From: Hibiscus mutabilis
Lineage: Eukaryota; Streptophyta; Magnoliopsida; Malvales; Malvaceae
DNA: 64,000 nucleotides
Assembly: GCA_019671005.1 (NCBI GenBank)
Contig: CM033745.1
Location: 1,721,146 to 1,785,145 of the forward strand
Reading direction: 5' to 3'
Part shown: positions 49,559 to 60,430 of the stretch, one piece after another
Numbering within the stretch: the stretch's first letter is position 1
How the letters are laid out: the number at the start of each line of letters is the position of its first letter
Program-made: the position numbers and the translations under genes
Notes under the pieces: generated by a model
What the model saw: the letters and a program-made list of their open reading frames with translations, nothing else
Database searches by the model: none
Told to the model about the DNA's origin: nothing

Positions 49559-49932
49559 GCTTAAATAAAAAATTAGCCCCTAAACTATCCTTTTGTTTGC
49601 TTTTATCCGATAAATTATTTTTTTATCAAAACAAATATATAAACTATCATTTCTAGTCATTTTAAGTTTGGTCGTTTTCTAAATTAAAAAAATATTTCAG
49701 CCTGTTAGACGTTGATATGTCACAAAAATTTAGGTACTTGTTTTGATATAAAAAAGTACTTAAGGATTAAAAGCAAAAAAAAAAAACAAAGTTTAGAATA
49801 TTTTTTTGACCAAAAATAATTTAGGTGCTTAAAGTGTTTAGACTTAATAATTTAGAAAATTGTTTTGATTTAAAAAATAGTTTAGAGACTAAAAACAAAA
49901 AATAATTTAAAGACTGATTTTTCATTTAAACC
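49559..49932. mobile_element. Inverted-repeat MITE-like element
   Basis: The left end (gcttaaataaaaaattagcccc) and right end (complement of ggtttaaatgaaaaatcagtc) are imperfect inverted repeats extending at least 60 bp, with 'ctaaactat' words in both arms. The target duplication is not clear. Confidence 0.5.
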
Positions 49933-49981
49933 TTTAAAAATTAAAATTAAATCATTTAATATTTAAGTCTTTATCAATTTA

Positions 49982-50515
49982 AGGCTTAAAGGTGTAAGAA
50001 GCCCTTGAACTTTTGAAAAAAATAAATTAAGCCCCTGAAGTATTTTTGCACCCAATTAAGCTCTTGAACCAAAAAAATTTAATCAATTAAGCACTTGAAC
50101 CAAAAAATTAAATCAATTAAGCCTTTTGACCAATTTTGACCATTAAATCTTGACAATTTTTTTCTTCAGATATTACCGGCACGTGATACACGACAGTTAT
50201 CATGTTGTATTTACAAAAAATTCAAAAAGTATTTTTATAAATTTTATAAGTTTTTCTAGAATTTTTAGAACATTTAAATTTTTTTAAATAAAATAAATTT
50301 TTTTGAAAAATGTCAAGAAACATTGACACAGCACACTGCAACAGTGGATCGAAAAATATTGTTCAGATTTAATGGTCAAAATTAATTAAATCATTTAATT
50401 AATTTAATTTTTTAATTTAAAAACTTAAATAATTAATTTTTTAATTAAAGAATTTAATTACCGTAAAAAAATTCAAAGGCTTCATTAATTTTTTTTCAAA
50501 ATACACCTTAAGCCT
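49982..50515. mobile_element. Inverted-repeat MITE with 7-bp flanking duplication
   Basis: Begins AGGCTTAAAGGTG and ends with the complement of AGGCTTAAGGTG. Inverted similarity continues inward (gcccttgaactttt / the complement of gcctttgaattttt). CAATTTA flanks both sides (49975-49981 and 50516-50522). Non-coding. The superfamily is uncertain, possibly Mutator-like. Confidence 0.75.
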
Positions 50516-50522
50516 CAATTTA

Positions 50523-52221
50523 ATCACGCCATTGTAAAAAGAATACTTTTCTTTCTATCGCGCTTACGATCAGAAATGAGGCCTAAATCAGTCCGATACT
50601 GTTAGTGTAATAAGTGGGGTTTGAAGCCCTAATTTGGAGACAAAAAATCATTGGGCTGAGTCCAAAGAACTAACCCAGCATACCATTGATACTTTGTCAT
50701 TTGCTCATCTATTTTCCATTTCAGTTCATGCAATCAAAATACCTCAAGAATTTTCATATTTCAAAATCCTGAACTCGCACACACCCTTTACAAGATTCTA
50801 TCATTTCCATTGAAAAACAGATTCGCTTTAACTTTTCTTTTATCTCTTATTTCCTCTGAAATCCGCTGCTTGGAAAAGGTTCAGTTCCACCCCTCCTCTC
50901 TTATTTTACTTTTCCCAATTGCTATGTTTAGATTCGTGTGTTCTTGTTGAAACATAATCCTCATGCCATGTTTAGGATTACCATGTTCAAATTAACTTGA
51001 TTCTGAATCGAAACTTTCATGGATTCTACAGTTTCAGTCTCAGACATCCAAAGAAGATGGAAATGCAGCGGCTCCTCCTACTGCTTCACAAATTCCAACT
51101 CCAATATCAACCTCAGTTATGGCTCCGATAGTGATAAAGTTAATGTTCATATGCATAGCTGAAACTAAAATTGGATAACGGGTAAGATCCAATGGCTTTG
51201 AATTCCTTACACTCCTAAAGATTTAACAGGTTGTAAGTTGTATTAAATTGGTGGTTTTAAATTTCCAAGAACTGGAGATGGAATTTGCCGAAGATTAAAA
51301 AAAAAAAAACCCAGAAGATGATGATTTCTATGCTTCATTACCGGAGTTGGGCAACATTTTAGCACGACAACGTACATTTTGTTGACAATTGCACAAATAA
51401 AGAATGAAGCCGACAAAAATCAATATATACATGAACGTCTCTTTGACTTGGCTAAAGTTATTGGTTTTTTTCTCACTGTTATAAAAGAATAGATATCATT
51501 CAGTAATAATATTATAGACATTCTAGCTAAAGAAATAATTTTCTAGGAAAAAAATGAGCCAACTTTTTTCCACTCCATGTATGGAGTACACGCTACGAAA
51601 AGGCTCCTATTCCACGAGACAGGAGCCCTGAAAACGATGCCACTTCACATGCAAACTTCCAGTTTTTCTCCTTACATTTACAAATATAAATTACCAGCAG
51701 AGTATGTCAAAGCAACAAACATTTTAGTCGAATAATTGGGGTATCTTAACTTGTAGCCATTTCGTGTTCGATATTATAATGTTGAAAACAAACGAAATAT
51801 TGAAAGTCAAAAGGCTCGACCCTATATATACATATATATTCCCAGTACTAGCTTTCATTGTTAAGCTTGTAATTAAGCACTTCCCCAAGCCCTATTGACT
51901 TAGTCATTTAGGTGAAATCTATATTGTTTTACCCAATCAACTTTAAGCAAAACTTGAGATTGAACTATTTATGATGCTCTTTTACGAGTACAAACTGTTG
52001 AAGCTTTATATCTTGCATTTAACGAAAGCTCTTTTTCTCAGAATGAGAATATATTTAAAGCAAACATTAGAAGGAAAACACCGCATATATTCTGATATTC
52101 ATATCTCAAGAAAATAATCAACCAGGTAATGCAAATAAAAAGATAAACCCTAGCTAGCAGGCCAGAAATATACGCTACAGTATAACAGTAGTGTAACAGG
52201 AATGCATGGAAAATGGAAATA
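50523..52221. other. Intergenic DNA with possible coding debris
   Basis: Around 51030-51400 the composition is more gene-like and short peptide-like stretches can be read (for example AAPPTASQIPTPISTSVMAP near 51075, and PEDDDFYASLPELGN near 51311). Stops and an A-run interrupt them. I do not recognise the family. The rest is AT-rich. Confidence 0.4.
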
Positions 52222-52229
52222 GCTGGAGA

Positions 52230-52535
52230 TAGGCGCGTAAATGAATCGAACGAGGTTATGTTCATGTTCGTTTGTTTTATTTCATATTTGTAATATAAGT
52301 TTTCAAAATTTTTAAATATAATAATTTTGTTATGAAAAATAATAAATATAAATGGATATATGTAAATAAATTTAAACGAACGGATTACTAAACTTTTACG
52401 AACGTAAACGAACGAAACAAACCCTTTGTTCGTGTCCATTCATTTAATTAAACGAACAGAAAATTTTGTTCATATTCCTTTAATAAGTAAACGAACTTTT
52501 CGCCGAACGATTCGCTGAATGTTTGGTTAGACTTA
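52230..52535. mobile_element. hAT-type miniature element upstream of nothing coding
   Basis: Starts TAGGCGCGTAAATGAATCG and ends TTAGACTTA. Flanks GCTGGAGA (52222-52229) and GCTAGAGA (52536-52543) match at 7 of 8 bases, consistent with a hAT target duplication. The interior repeats 'aaacgaac / gttcgttt' words in both orientations. Confidence 0.65.
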
Positions 52536-52806
52536 GCTAGAGAGGCAAAACTAAGAAAAAAAAGATCTGCATTAAAACTCTAATATCTATTTACTATCCG
52601 CTTTTATTATATCTATCCTCCCCGCATTACAAGATTGGTATAATATTGTTTTCGATCGATCATTCATTCAAGAAAAAGGGAAAAAGAAGATGAAGAAAGA
52701 TCCAATAGCAAAGTGGAAAGCTAAGCAGTAAGCACAACAAAATCCACTTGGACTAACCATTCATCTTGTTCATATAGGTCACGTTTTCAGATGAAAACTT
52801 GGAGCT

Positions 52807-53229
52807 CTAGGGTTTTGTAGTAGTACCAGAGAGGCCGCAGATTAGGTCCTGGGCAACAGCGGAGTCGGGCTTGTCATTGTGGCACGGAGATGAGCCCGAA
52901 GGAGGGACGAAACCCTTGGGAAGCATGACAGTGTAAGGCCTGGTCTTGAAGTTGCCATTCATGTTGATCTTCCTTTGTTTCATCATCTTCCTCTTCCTCT
53001 TCCTCTCGAATACCCTCTCCGGCTTGTTCAACATGAAGGGTGTGGTGTTCTTGATGTCCAGTACTTGGTACGCCGCGGCTGGTTGGCGATCGGAAGGATC
53101 CGTAGCGTTGATCTTGGGATGGATTTCATTGCATGAGGCAGGGGAAGACGACAAGGAGAGGAGGAGGAAGGCGAAGAAGACGAGAAGAAAAGCAAAGAAA
53201 TGGTTCAAGGCTTGATTAAAGAAAACCAT
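52807..53229 (-). CDS. IDA-like (IDL) secreted peptide precursor
   Basis: A 140-residue precursor. Residues 1 to about 33 form a long hydrophobic signal peptide (FFAFLLVFFAFLLLSL, then SSSPASC), so it should be secreted. A strongly basic segment follows at 72-87 (RVFERKRKRKMMKQRK), a plausible processing region. Near the C-terminus, LPKGFVPPSGSSPCHN (103-118) matches the EPIP motif of IDA/IDL peptides, which act through HAESA-family receptor kinases in organ separation and stress signalling. Unlike IDA itself the motif is not at the very end (22 residues follow) and it has S-S-P-C before H-N in place of the usual A/G-P-S-x-x. It is intronless, as expected. The IDL assignment is by motif only; another small secreted family is possible. 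Confidence 0.72.
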   Translation of the reverse strand: MVFFNQALNHFFAFLLVFFAFLLLSLSSSPASCNEIHPKINATDPSDRQPAAAYQVLDIKNTTPFMLNKPERVFERKRKRKMMKQRKINMNGNFKTRPYTVMLPKGFVPPSGSSPCHNDKPDSAVAQDLICGLSGTTTKP

Positions 53230-53480
53230 GACGGAGTAGGAAGTTCAGGTTGCGATACATTTGTATTTGAGGACTAAAGAAAACGAAGAAAATAAGGTTT
53301 TTGACAAAGGAAGAAAAGAAGGTTTGATCTGTGAGATTTGGAAACTGTTAATCCCAAGAGGTTTGTTGCAGCTTTTTAATAGAATGCGAGTTCGAGAAAC
53401 TGAGGAAGGTTCAGGCTTGAGACCACCCGTGTGGGTTTATTCTACTCACTAGGGGGTCGAAATGTAAGTGTAAATAAAGC

Positions 53481-53490
53481 CTTTATATAC
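53481..53490 (-). promoter_or_regulatory. IDL gene TATA box
   Basis: The minus strand reads GTATATAAAG about 250 bp upstream of the ATG, implying a 5' UTR of about 220 nt. Confidence 0.6.
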
Positions 53491-54126
53491 GTGTTTTAAT
53501 TAGGGCCAATAAATATACCATTTGGGCTCTTATTTCTGTTACAGTCCGTTAAATTTTATACAAGATTAGTCGAATTGGATCTCCAAAACATAAAATATTG
53601 TAATTTAATATAAAATAATATAAATACGGTATCTAAATTTTAAAATAAGAAGTGTCCGATTACTTTGTAAACAACTATACACATATTTTTCTTCAAAATG
53701 TAGCATATTGTCCAACTCAGTCACATAATTTTTTATAAAAAAAGATTACTTAAAATTTTAAAATTGAAAAAATAAATACCTTTGCACCATAAAAACGAGT
53801 GTCCATATTATTGATAATTTTCGGAATGTAACATACTCTCTTTCACTAAACATTAATCTTTAATCAAAATTTTTCTGCTTTAAACAATTATAACCTGCAC
53901 TTGACTTTTTATTTATTTTATTATTTTTAGGTGTAACATTATCCAGTAAATATATAATAATTGTATCAACATTTATATACATATATAAAATAACTTAAAG
54001 CCACTTCAAAACGAAATTGTTTAGCATTCAGAGGTGACATTAGTAAGTCTCTCACCAAATATGAACAGTTGTTTTAAGATGATTTTTTAACGATCGATTT
54101 TTAATTTATTGATTGACTAATCTAAA
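53491..54126. other. Intergenic DNA upstream of the IDL gene
   Basis: AT-rich, no gene or clear element seen. Confidence 0.5.
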
Positions 54127-54273
54127 CGTTAAAGGGTGTTAAAAAAATTAACTCATCAATGCTTGACACGTAACATATTTTTTTTTAAAATTAAAAAAAA
54201 AAAAAAACTTTCAGTTTTTTATAAAATCTCAAGATTTTACAATTTTTACAAAACAGTACCCAAATTCCGAAGA

Positions 54274-54446
54274 CAACACGGCGTCGTCGAAAATGATGAA
54301 CGACGTGTAGCCAATAGATGAACGACGTCGTCGTTCATTTCCCCCAACACGGCGGTCATTTCCCCCTGAGCACACCCTTTGGCCGCAGGACCAAGACGGT
54401 CATTTCCCCCAACACGGCGTCGTCGAAAATGATGAACGACGTGTAG
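54274..54446 (+). repeat. 37-bp direct repeat in the core of the long-TIR element
   Basis: Identical 37-bp copies at 54274-54310 and 54410-54446 (beginning caacacggcgtcgtcg, ending gaacgacgtgtag), 136 bp apart, in a strikingly GC- and CpG-rich core compared with AT-rich flanks. Confidence 0.85.
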
Positions 54447-54743
54447 TCGAACGTCGAACTCGAAATCGACTTTCTATTGGCACACCGTTCGGCTTTTTCG
54501 GCGACTCCGTTTGAGAAAAATGACCGCCTTGACCCGAAGACAAAAAGGGTGTGCTCATGGGCGGTGATCGACGGCGATTTTGGTGTTTGGGTTTGTGTAA
54601 TTTTAGGGATTTGAAGACTGTTTTGTAAAATTTTTGAAATTTCGGGATTTTATGAAAAGTTGATTTTTTGGGTGTTTTTCTATAAAAAATCAAATTAGTG
54701 CCACGTGTTAAGCATTGATTGGTTAAAAAAATTTAACACCCAT

Positions 54744-56285
54744 TGTTGCGTGTAATAAGTGCTATGCAATTGTGCAAGTATACACGTCGCAAGTAATAAA
54801 GTGATATGAGTATCGAGTATCGTCTCCATAGGGACTGGTTTGGGCCACTTTGCTTAAGTTACTGCACTGTGAAAAGTAAAACACAATTGATAATATGAGT
54901 TCTAATTAACGAGTAAACTAAGAGCAATAAACTAAAAGAATAGATGAAATCAAAAGAGAGAATAGGCCAGGTTATTGTGAGTTGAGGTGTGATAGCCGAT
55001 TGGATCGTCTTGGTAAAAGAGTGCAAGGGCAACTCAGTTGCTGTGGCAACTTGCACAACGGGGTTGCCTTGGCAACTAATCGATGGTTGCTTGGGCGACT
55101 AGCTGGGCAACTACTTAGGCGGCTGGGCAACAACTTCAAGGTTCGGCGGAGCGTTCATCAATGGTTTCTTCTTATCCCTAATTCGAAACTCTAGCTACTT
55201 GTGCATGCCTTGATAATACATCCCTGCGTGAATCAAGGGTGAACAACAACCAATCTTGCGCTCCTCTTAGCTGTTGAAATCCTTAACTTATTCCTAAGCC
55301 AGATTAATCTTCACCATCAATAGATTAAATAAAGACCATACTCATTCGTTTCTTGAATCTAACTCTCCCGATATTAGATAAATAGATGAAGTTACGAGAT
55401 CCTCTCTCAATTCACTCGCAAACAAGAATAAAAGCCAAGAATGAGTAAACCTTGTATTGAAAGTGCAAACTCTTATTACCTAAACAAAATCCAATTGTTT
55501 CTCACAACAACAAAACACAATAACCCCAACCAATCAAGTTAGTTCATGGTTGGGTTCAAAAGATATACAAAGAATGATCCCCAAACCATGAATCTAATGG
55601 AAGCAAAGAAGAAGAAGAAATCGAACTCTCTCCCCCTTTGCTCTCTTGTCGAAAATTTTCTTCTCTTGCCCTTTGGAGTTGTCGAAATTTTCCCTCTTCT
55701 TTTTCTTCTTTGGAGTTGACGGCTTGGTGATCTATTTATAGGGCTAGGTCAAAGTCCTTCTTTGAGGAGGAAGTTAAGTTGGAATTAAATTATCTTTAAA
55801 GAATATAATTCTTTATCATAATTATATTCCTTCTAGAACTTCTCCTATCTTCTTGGAATTTAATTCTTTTTTAACCTCTTCATGAAAATCAAACTCCTTT
55901 GGGATTTAGCTTTGCTCCACGTCATCTTGGGCTTGTATAGTCATCAATTTCGACTACCATATCACCTTATTCTTTGTCGACAATTGCCCTGGCAACTAGC
56001 TCGGCATCTCCTTCAAGCATTGCTCTGGCAACTAGCTCGACATCTCCTTCATGCATTGCCCTGGCAACTGGTTCCAGCCTTGCTTTGGCAAGTGATTATG
56101 CACACACACAAAAAATACACCAAAGCAGCATATTTTTCCACAAAAATCACCAAGTTATGTAATCAAGCTCAACGGTGGAAAGAAACATGAATTAATGCAT
56201 GAATGACTAATTATGCAACTAATATGAGCCTAAGTCTAACAATAATGAGTAAAAATGGTATTTTTGTACTTTTGAACACTTATCA
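54744..56285 (+). mobile_element. Solo LTR 1 with perfect 5-bp TSD
   Basis: 1,542 bp from TGTTGCG to CTTATCA, flanked by CCCAT at 54739-54743 and 56286-56290. No primer site or interior follows, so this is a solo LTR left by recombination. Early sequence 'gtctccatagggact' resembles Tat/Athila-type gypsy LTRs. Internal 36-bp tandem units start at 55983, 56019 and 56055. Strand is by the usual TG...CA reading and could be either. Confidence 0.88.
55983..56080 (+). repeat. 36-bp tandem repeat inside solo LTR 1
   Basis: Units beginning attgccctggcaact start at 55983, 56019 and 56055. The third is partial and diverged. Related 'ggcaact' words recur at 55028-55130. Confidence 0.88.
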
Positions 56286-56295
56286 CCCATTAACG

Positions 56296-57236
56296 GCCAG
56301 TCACCTAAAATTATAATTTTTGAAACTTTGGGCACCTATTTTTACAAAAAAAAATACTTTATGTACTTAAAGTTCAAAAAAAGCTTACTGTGGGTACGTA
56401 TTTTTCATTTAAGCCTAAAAGATTTCAATTGTTCTTTAATTCTAGTATTTTTTATTAATAAATTAATTTATTACCTTCAAATTATTAAAATAATTCCTTA
56501 AAGCTCTACACTCCTGGAATAAAATTTTAAGTCCATCCATACAAATAAGATTGTACAAAAATTTCTTTTGCTTCATATTTCTGTCTTCCTCATTAATTCA
56601 CATGTTTTCGTCTTAGAAATGAACAGCGCAACTGGATTTTAACTCTCATTTTGACGACGAATTTAGTAGTTTGTTAATGTTGAGGCGTTCCCTTCAATTA
56701 CTCCAATCAAAACAAAATCTCTCTTGACACAATATACAATAACATTTTATTAATTTTCTCATATATTTTTATTATTATTGTTAATTTTATGTTTTACTTC
56801 AATATTTATTTATTAGGAAAGCTAAAAGGGAAGACAACAGCACATTGCAAAAGTTAAAATTTTATTTGATAGGGTGAAAAGAAAATTAAAAAGATTACGA
56901 ATTAAAAGGGTGAAAAAAAAATAAAAAGTTATTATTATCTTGGCGTGTTAGGTAGGAAGAATGAAAAATTAAAAAAGAAAGTATTTTATTTTCACTCGGT
57001 AGAGTCGAAAATTAGAATTTTTTTTTGAATTTTAGAAAAATTATATTTTGAACTAATTTACATTGTTTGATATTTTCTTTCTCCGTTTCCTTCTAAGTTT
57101 GAGATGATTTGTTTTGTATACATAAACGTGAAAAATGATATTTTTTTTCTTTCTCACTTTTTTCCTGCTAAACATACCTAAAATTATTTTCTTCACAGTT
57201 TTTTCTCTCTTTTTGTTTTTATTTTTACTTTTTTAC
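56296..57236. other. AT-rich DNA between the two solo LTRs
   Basis: No coding sequence or LTR interior seen; poly-A/T runs dominate. Confidence 0.5.
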
Positions 57237-57241
57237 CTGAC

Positions 57242-58626
57242 TGTTGCGTGTTTTAAGTGCTTCGCAATTGGTGCAAGTGTATACATCGCAAGTTATAGTA
57301 TAGAATAGATACCGTCTCTACGGAGATTGGTGAAACTCTGATTTCTAACTCCTTACACTAAAAAGAGAAATAAATTGTGATGGTAAGTGTTTTGAATTAA
57401 CGAGTAAAGTAAATGAGTAAGTAAATAAAAGAAGATTGTGATTGAATAAGAGAGTAGGCCGGGTTATCGTGAATCGTGGTGTGATGATCGAATGGACTGT
57501 CGTGGCAATTTATTGTTGTGACAATTGTTCAATTGTCGTGGCAACTGGGTTCCTTCCTTCAAAGCTTGGCGAAACGTTTTTCAATGACTTCTAGTTATCC
57601 CTAACCGAAACACTGGTTTATTGTGCATGCCTTGGTGATACATCCCTGCGTTAACCTTGGGTGAACAACAACTGATCTTACGCTCCTATTAGCCATTGAA
57701 ATTCGAATCTTATTCCTAAGATGGATTAACCTCCATTAACGATTTGTTGAATGAAGATCATGCTCATTTGTTTCTTGAATCTAACTCTCTCGATGCTAGA
57801 CAAAAAGATGAATTCTCGAGATCCTCTCCCAATTCACTCGAAATAAAAATAAGAACCAATAATGAACAAACTTTGAATTTAAATTGCAATAAAAAACCTA
57901 AACAAATCCAAAAGTTTTCACAACCACAAAAACCCAATAACCCAAACCAATTTAATTTAGTTCATGGCTGGGTGTAAAAAAAATACAAAAGATAAAATCC
58001 CAAGCATGAATCACACAAAAAGAGTAAGGAAGAAGATGAAGTTTGCGATCAGCCCTATCTCTCTCTCGTCAAGCACCCCCTTGAAGGCCGCGACTTGGTC
58101 CCTATTTGTAGGAGATGATTTGGTCGAGTTCTTTGTAGATGAGGATGAGTTTAAGTTAGAATTAAATTGACTAAAAGAAATAATAAATCTCTTTTATCTT
58201 AATCCTCAAAAACTCCTCATAAATCTGAATTTTTATCTCCATCAAACTCTGCGTGGAAATCCAAGTCCTTGGGTTTATCCTTTGTTTCTCTGCTTATCTC
58301 GAATTAGGTGAAATTATCCAGTCATCGTCGGCAATCAACTCGGCATGACCTTTATAAATAAGCTTCAATTGCTACGACATACCCTTTAGTATTCTTCCTT
58401 AATTGCCATGACAATTCTTGTTTACTACGACAATCCAATCCAGCACCAAATAACACACACCAGCATTATCTTTCTCACAAAAATCAACCAAAATGTAACG
58501 TCAAGCTTGTTAATGAAAGAAACTATAAAATCATGTATGAAAGATTAATAATGCAACTAAAATAGCATAAGTCTAATAATAATTACGAGTAAAAAACTAA
58601 AATATAATAATTTTACACACTTAACA
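57242..58626 (+). mobile_element. Solo LTR 2, same family as solo LTR 1
   Basis: 1,385 bp beginning TGTTGCGTGTTTTAAGTGCT and ending CTTAACA, colinear with solo LTR 1 (shared start, 'gtctctacggagattgg' block, shared middle and end). Flanks CTGAC (57237-57241) and CCGAC (58627-58631) match at 4 of 5 bases, as in an older insertion. No primer site or interior follows. Confidence 0.83.
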
Positions 58627-58631
58627 CCGAC

Positions 58632-59136
58632 CAATCAAAAAAAGAAGAATTAAAAGATTATTTTTTTCTAATTTTTTTGACTATTTCTAGTTCATCTCTA
58701 TATTATTATTGTTAAAATATTAGATTGAATTATATAGTTTTTTATTCAAATATTTTAAAGAAAATATTTCTTGAAAGGTTTTTTTCATTACGAAAGATAT
58801 ATTTTTCACGCCGCGAGAAAAATCTACTCTGAAACTGCGGTCACCCTCTTCTAAACAGACGTTGAAAACGTGCCGAGAGGTGGAGCTCTCCGTCTCTCCC
58901 GCAGTTGTCTTAAAGGAGCGATCTTCCGTTGACTTGCCAAGAAAAAAAGAAGAAGAAAAGAACACCAAAGCTGATGGTTTCATAGCCCAAAGTGTTTTTC
59001 CCTCGCTTTCTCGTTCTTGCTCTTTCCTCTTATTTTGCTCGTTAAGTTCCCTATCTACCTCGTCAGGGAAAAAGAAAAAAAGCTGCCTGAACCGGCGAAT
59101 TTTACAAAAGAAATATTTAGATCTGAATCTTGGAGC
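58632..59136 (+). other. Promoter and 5' UTR region of the MNS3 gene
   Basis: GC content rises from about 58800, as expected near a gene start. Frames on both strands here (for example 58720-59199 minus) have no family features and overlap exon 1, so I treat them as chance. Confidence 0.5.
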
Positions 59137-60330
59137 ATGTCGAAGTCGCTTCCGTATTCTATGAAAGATGTTCACTACGATAACGCCAAGTTTCGTCACC
59201 GATCTTTCTTCAAGGTATTAGATCTCCTTCGTTTTCTATGTCCCTGGACTTGGCTCTTAATTAATCCTTTTTCTTTCTTTATCGCAATCGTTTCTTTAGC
59301 TTTTGATTTCTTGAATTGTAACTTTTGATTTCTTTCTTTTTATTGTGGAGATGAATTGCAATTCGCTCCTTTTAAGGTCAAGTTGCTTTAGTTGAAGTTT
59401 ATGACAAATTATTCTCTTATATTCGCGGATCTGTATGATACTATCACGAACATGATTGCCCATGCTGAAAGGTACGAAATGGAAAAGATTAGTAACGCAA
59501 TAAGAGCGCTGAAGATCAAAGAAATCCAAATCATTTGTTAAATCTTAATGAATCTAATTTGAAGTCATATTGACCTTGAAGGTACACGTCGTCCGTCGAG
59601 CTTTAAAAATTAGCCTTTTGTTTTGAGTAATGCGTTTTGAACTTTTGTGTGATATCTGATTTTAGTTTGGTGTTTGTAGCGTACTAGTTGTTACTCTTAG
59701 CAAGCCTTGACTTCTCAGAATCCATTTGCCGAATTGCCTGATTGCCCATGCTGGGGAAAATTGGCTAGATTTCTAACAAGATTGCTAAAGATTTGACAGT
59801 TGTAGCTTATTTATGTGATTTTTTTAAAGCATCCTGCTTTATTTAGAACTCTTATTTCTCATGCTAAACATTTTATGGTATGGTAGATATTTGATTTGAA
59901 TATATTCTCTATTATTCTATGTTGTATTCCAGGTGGTCACTCAAACCTTACTTACCAGTAATATGAGGCGTGAATGTGTAAGTTGTAGTACAGGGAAGTT
60001 TTTAGGGTTATTACTGATCTTTGGCTTAGCATGTCTAATGTTGACTCATGCAAACAAAACACATTCTGTTTCTGATGGACTAGCAAAAGGTATTAGGGCA
60101 AATGAAGAACATAAGGAAGTTACTGATGTTGGCATCAGGTTTAAAAAACTTTTCCGAAGAGCACCGCGGCTTCCTCCTCGATTATCGCCAGATGAAAAAG
60201 TTAGTCATGGTAATATTACTGGTAAATTAACTGAGCCTGATGTTGAAGAAAAGTGGAAAGCTAGACAACAAAATGTAAAGGGTGCTTTCACCCATGCTTG
60301 GTCTGGCTACAAGAAGTTTGCAATGGGTTA
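59137..60330 (+). CDS. MNS3: Class I alpha-1,2-mannosidase, MNS3 type (5' part, cut by assembly gap)
   Basis: MNS3 trims one mannose from N-glycans in the early secretory pathway. Exon 1 (59137-59214) encodes MSKSLPYS..., including the LPYS motif known to hold Arabidopsis MNS3 in the cis-Golgi. Intron 59215-59932 has GT-AG ends. Exon 2 (59933 onward, phase 0) encodes a basic stretch and a single signal-anchor helix (GKFLGLLLIFGLACLMLTHA), making a type II membrane protein. A variable stem follows (RRAPRLPPRLSPDE), then the start of the GH47 catalytic domain (KARQQNVKGAF, HAWSGYKKFAMGY). The N-run at 60331 cuts it there, so all catalytic residues are missing. Sequence right after the gap does not continue the protein. 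Confidence 0.92.
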
Positions 60331-60430
60331 NNNNNNNNNNNNNNNNNNNNNNNNNNNNNNNNNNNNNNNNNNNNNNNNNNNNNNNNNNNNNNNNNNNNNN
60401 NNNNNNNNNNNNNNNNNNNNNNNNNNNNNN
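60331..60430. other. Assembly gap (100 N)
   Basis: Exactly 100 N, the conventional placeholder for unknown size. It interrupts MNS3 exon 2. Confidence 0.99.

Larger units (their letters stand above)
54127..56295. mobile_element. Long-TIR DNA element split by a solo LTR
   Basis: The left arm (from 54127, cgttaaagggtgttaaa, then atcaatgcttgacacg) and right arm (ending 56295, complement cgttaatgggtgttaaa, then atcaatgcttaacacg) are imperfect inverted repeats of more than 100 bp. A solo LTR sits inside the right arm with its own target duplication, and the arm similarity resumes beyond it. Without the LTR the element is about 620 bp. The non-coding GC-rich core has a 37-bp direct repeat. Probably Mutator-like, but its outer target duplication was not resolved. 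Confidence 0.75.

Noticed and set aside
54744..58626. One LTR retrotransposon with two LTRs
   Set aside because: Each LTR has its own 5-bp flanking duplication and no primer site or interior lies between them.
58720..59199. 159-codon frame, minus strand
   Set aside because: Overlaps the 5' UTR and exon 1 of MNS3 on the other strand and has no recognisable domain.
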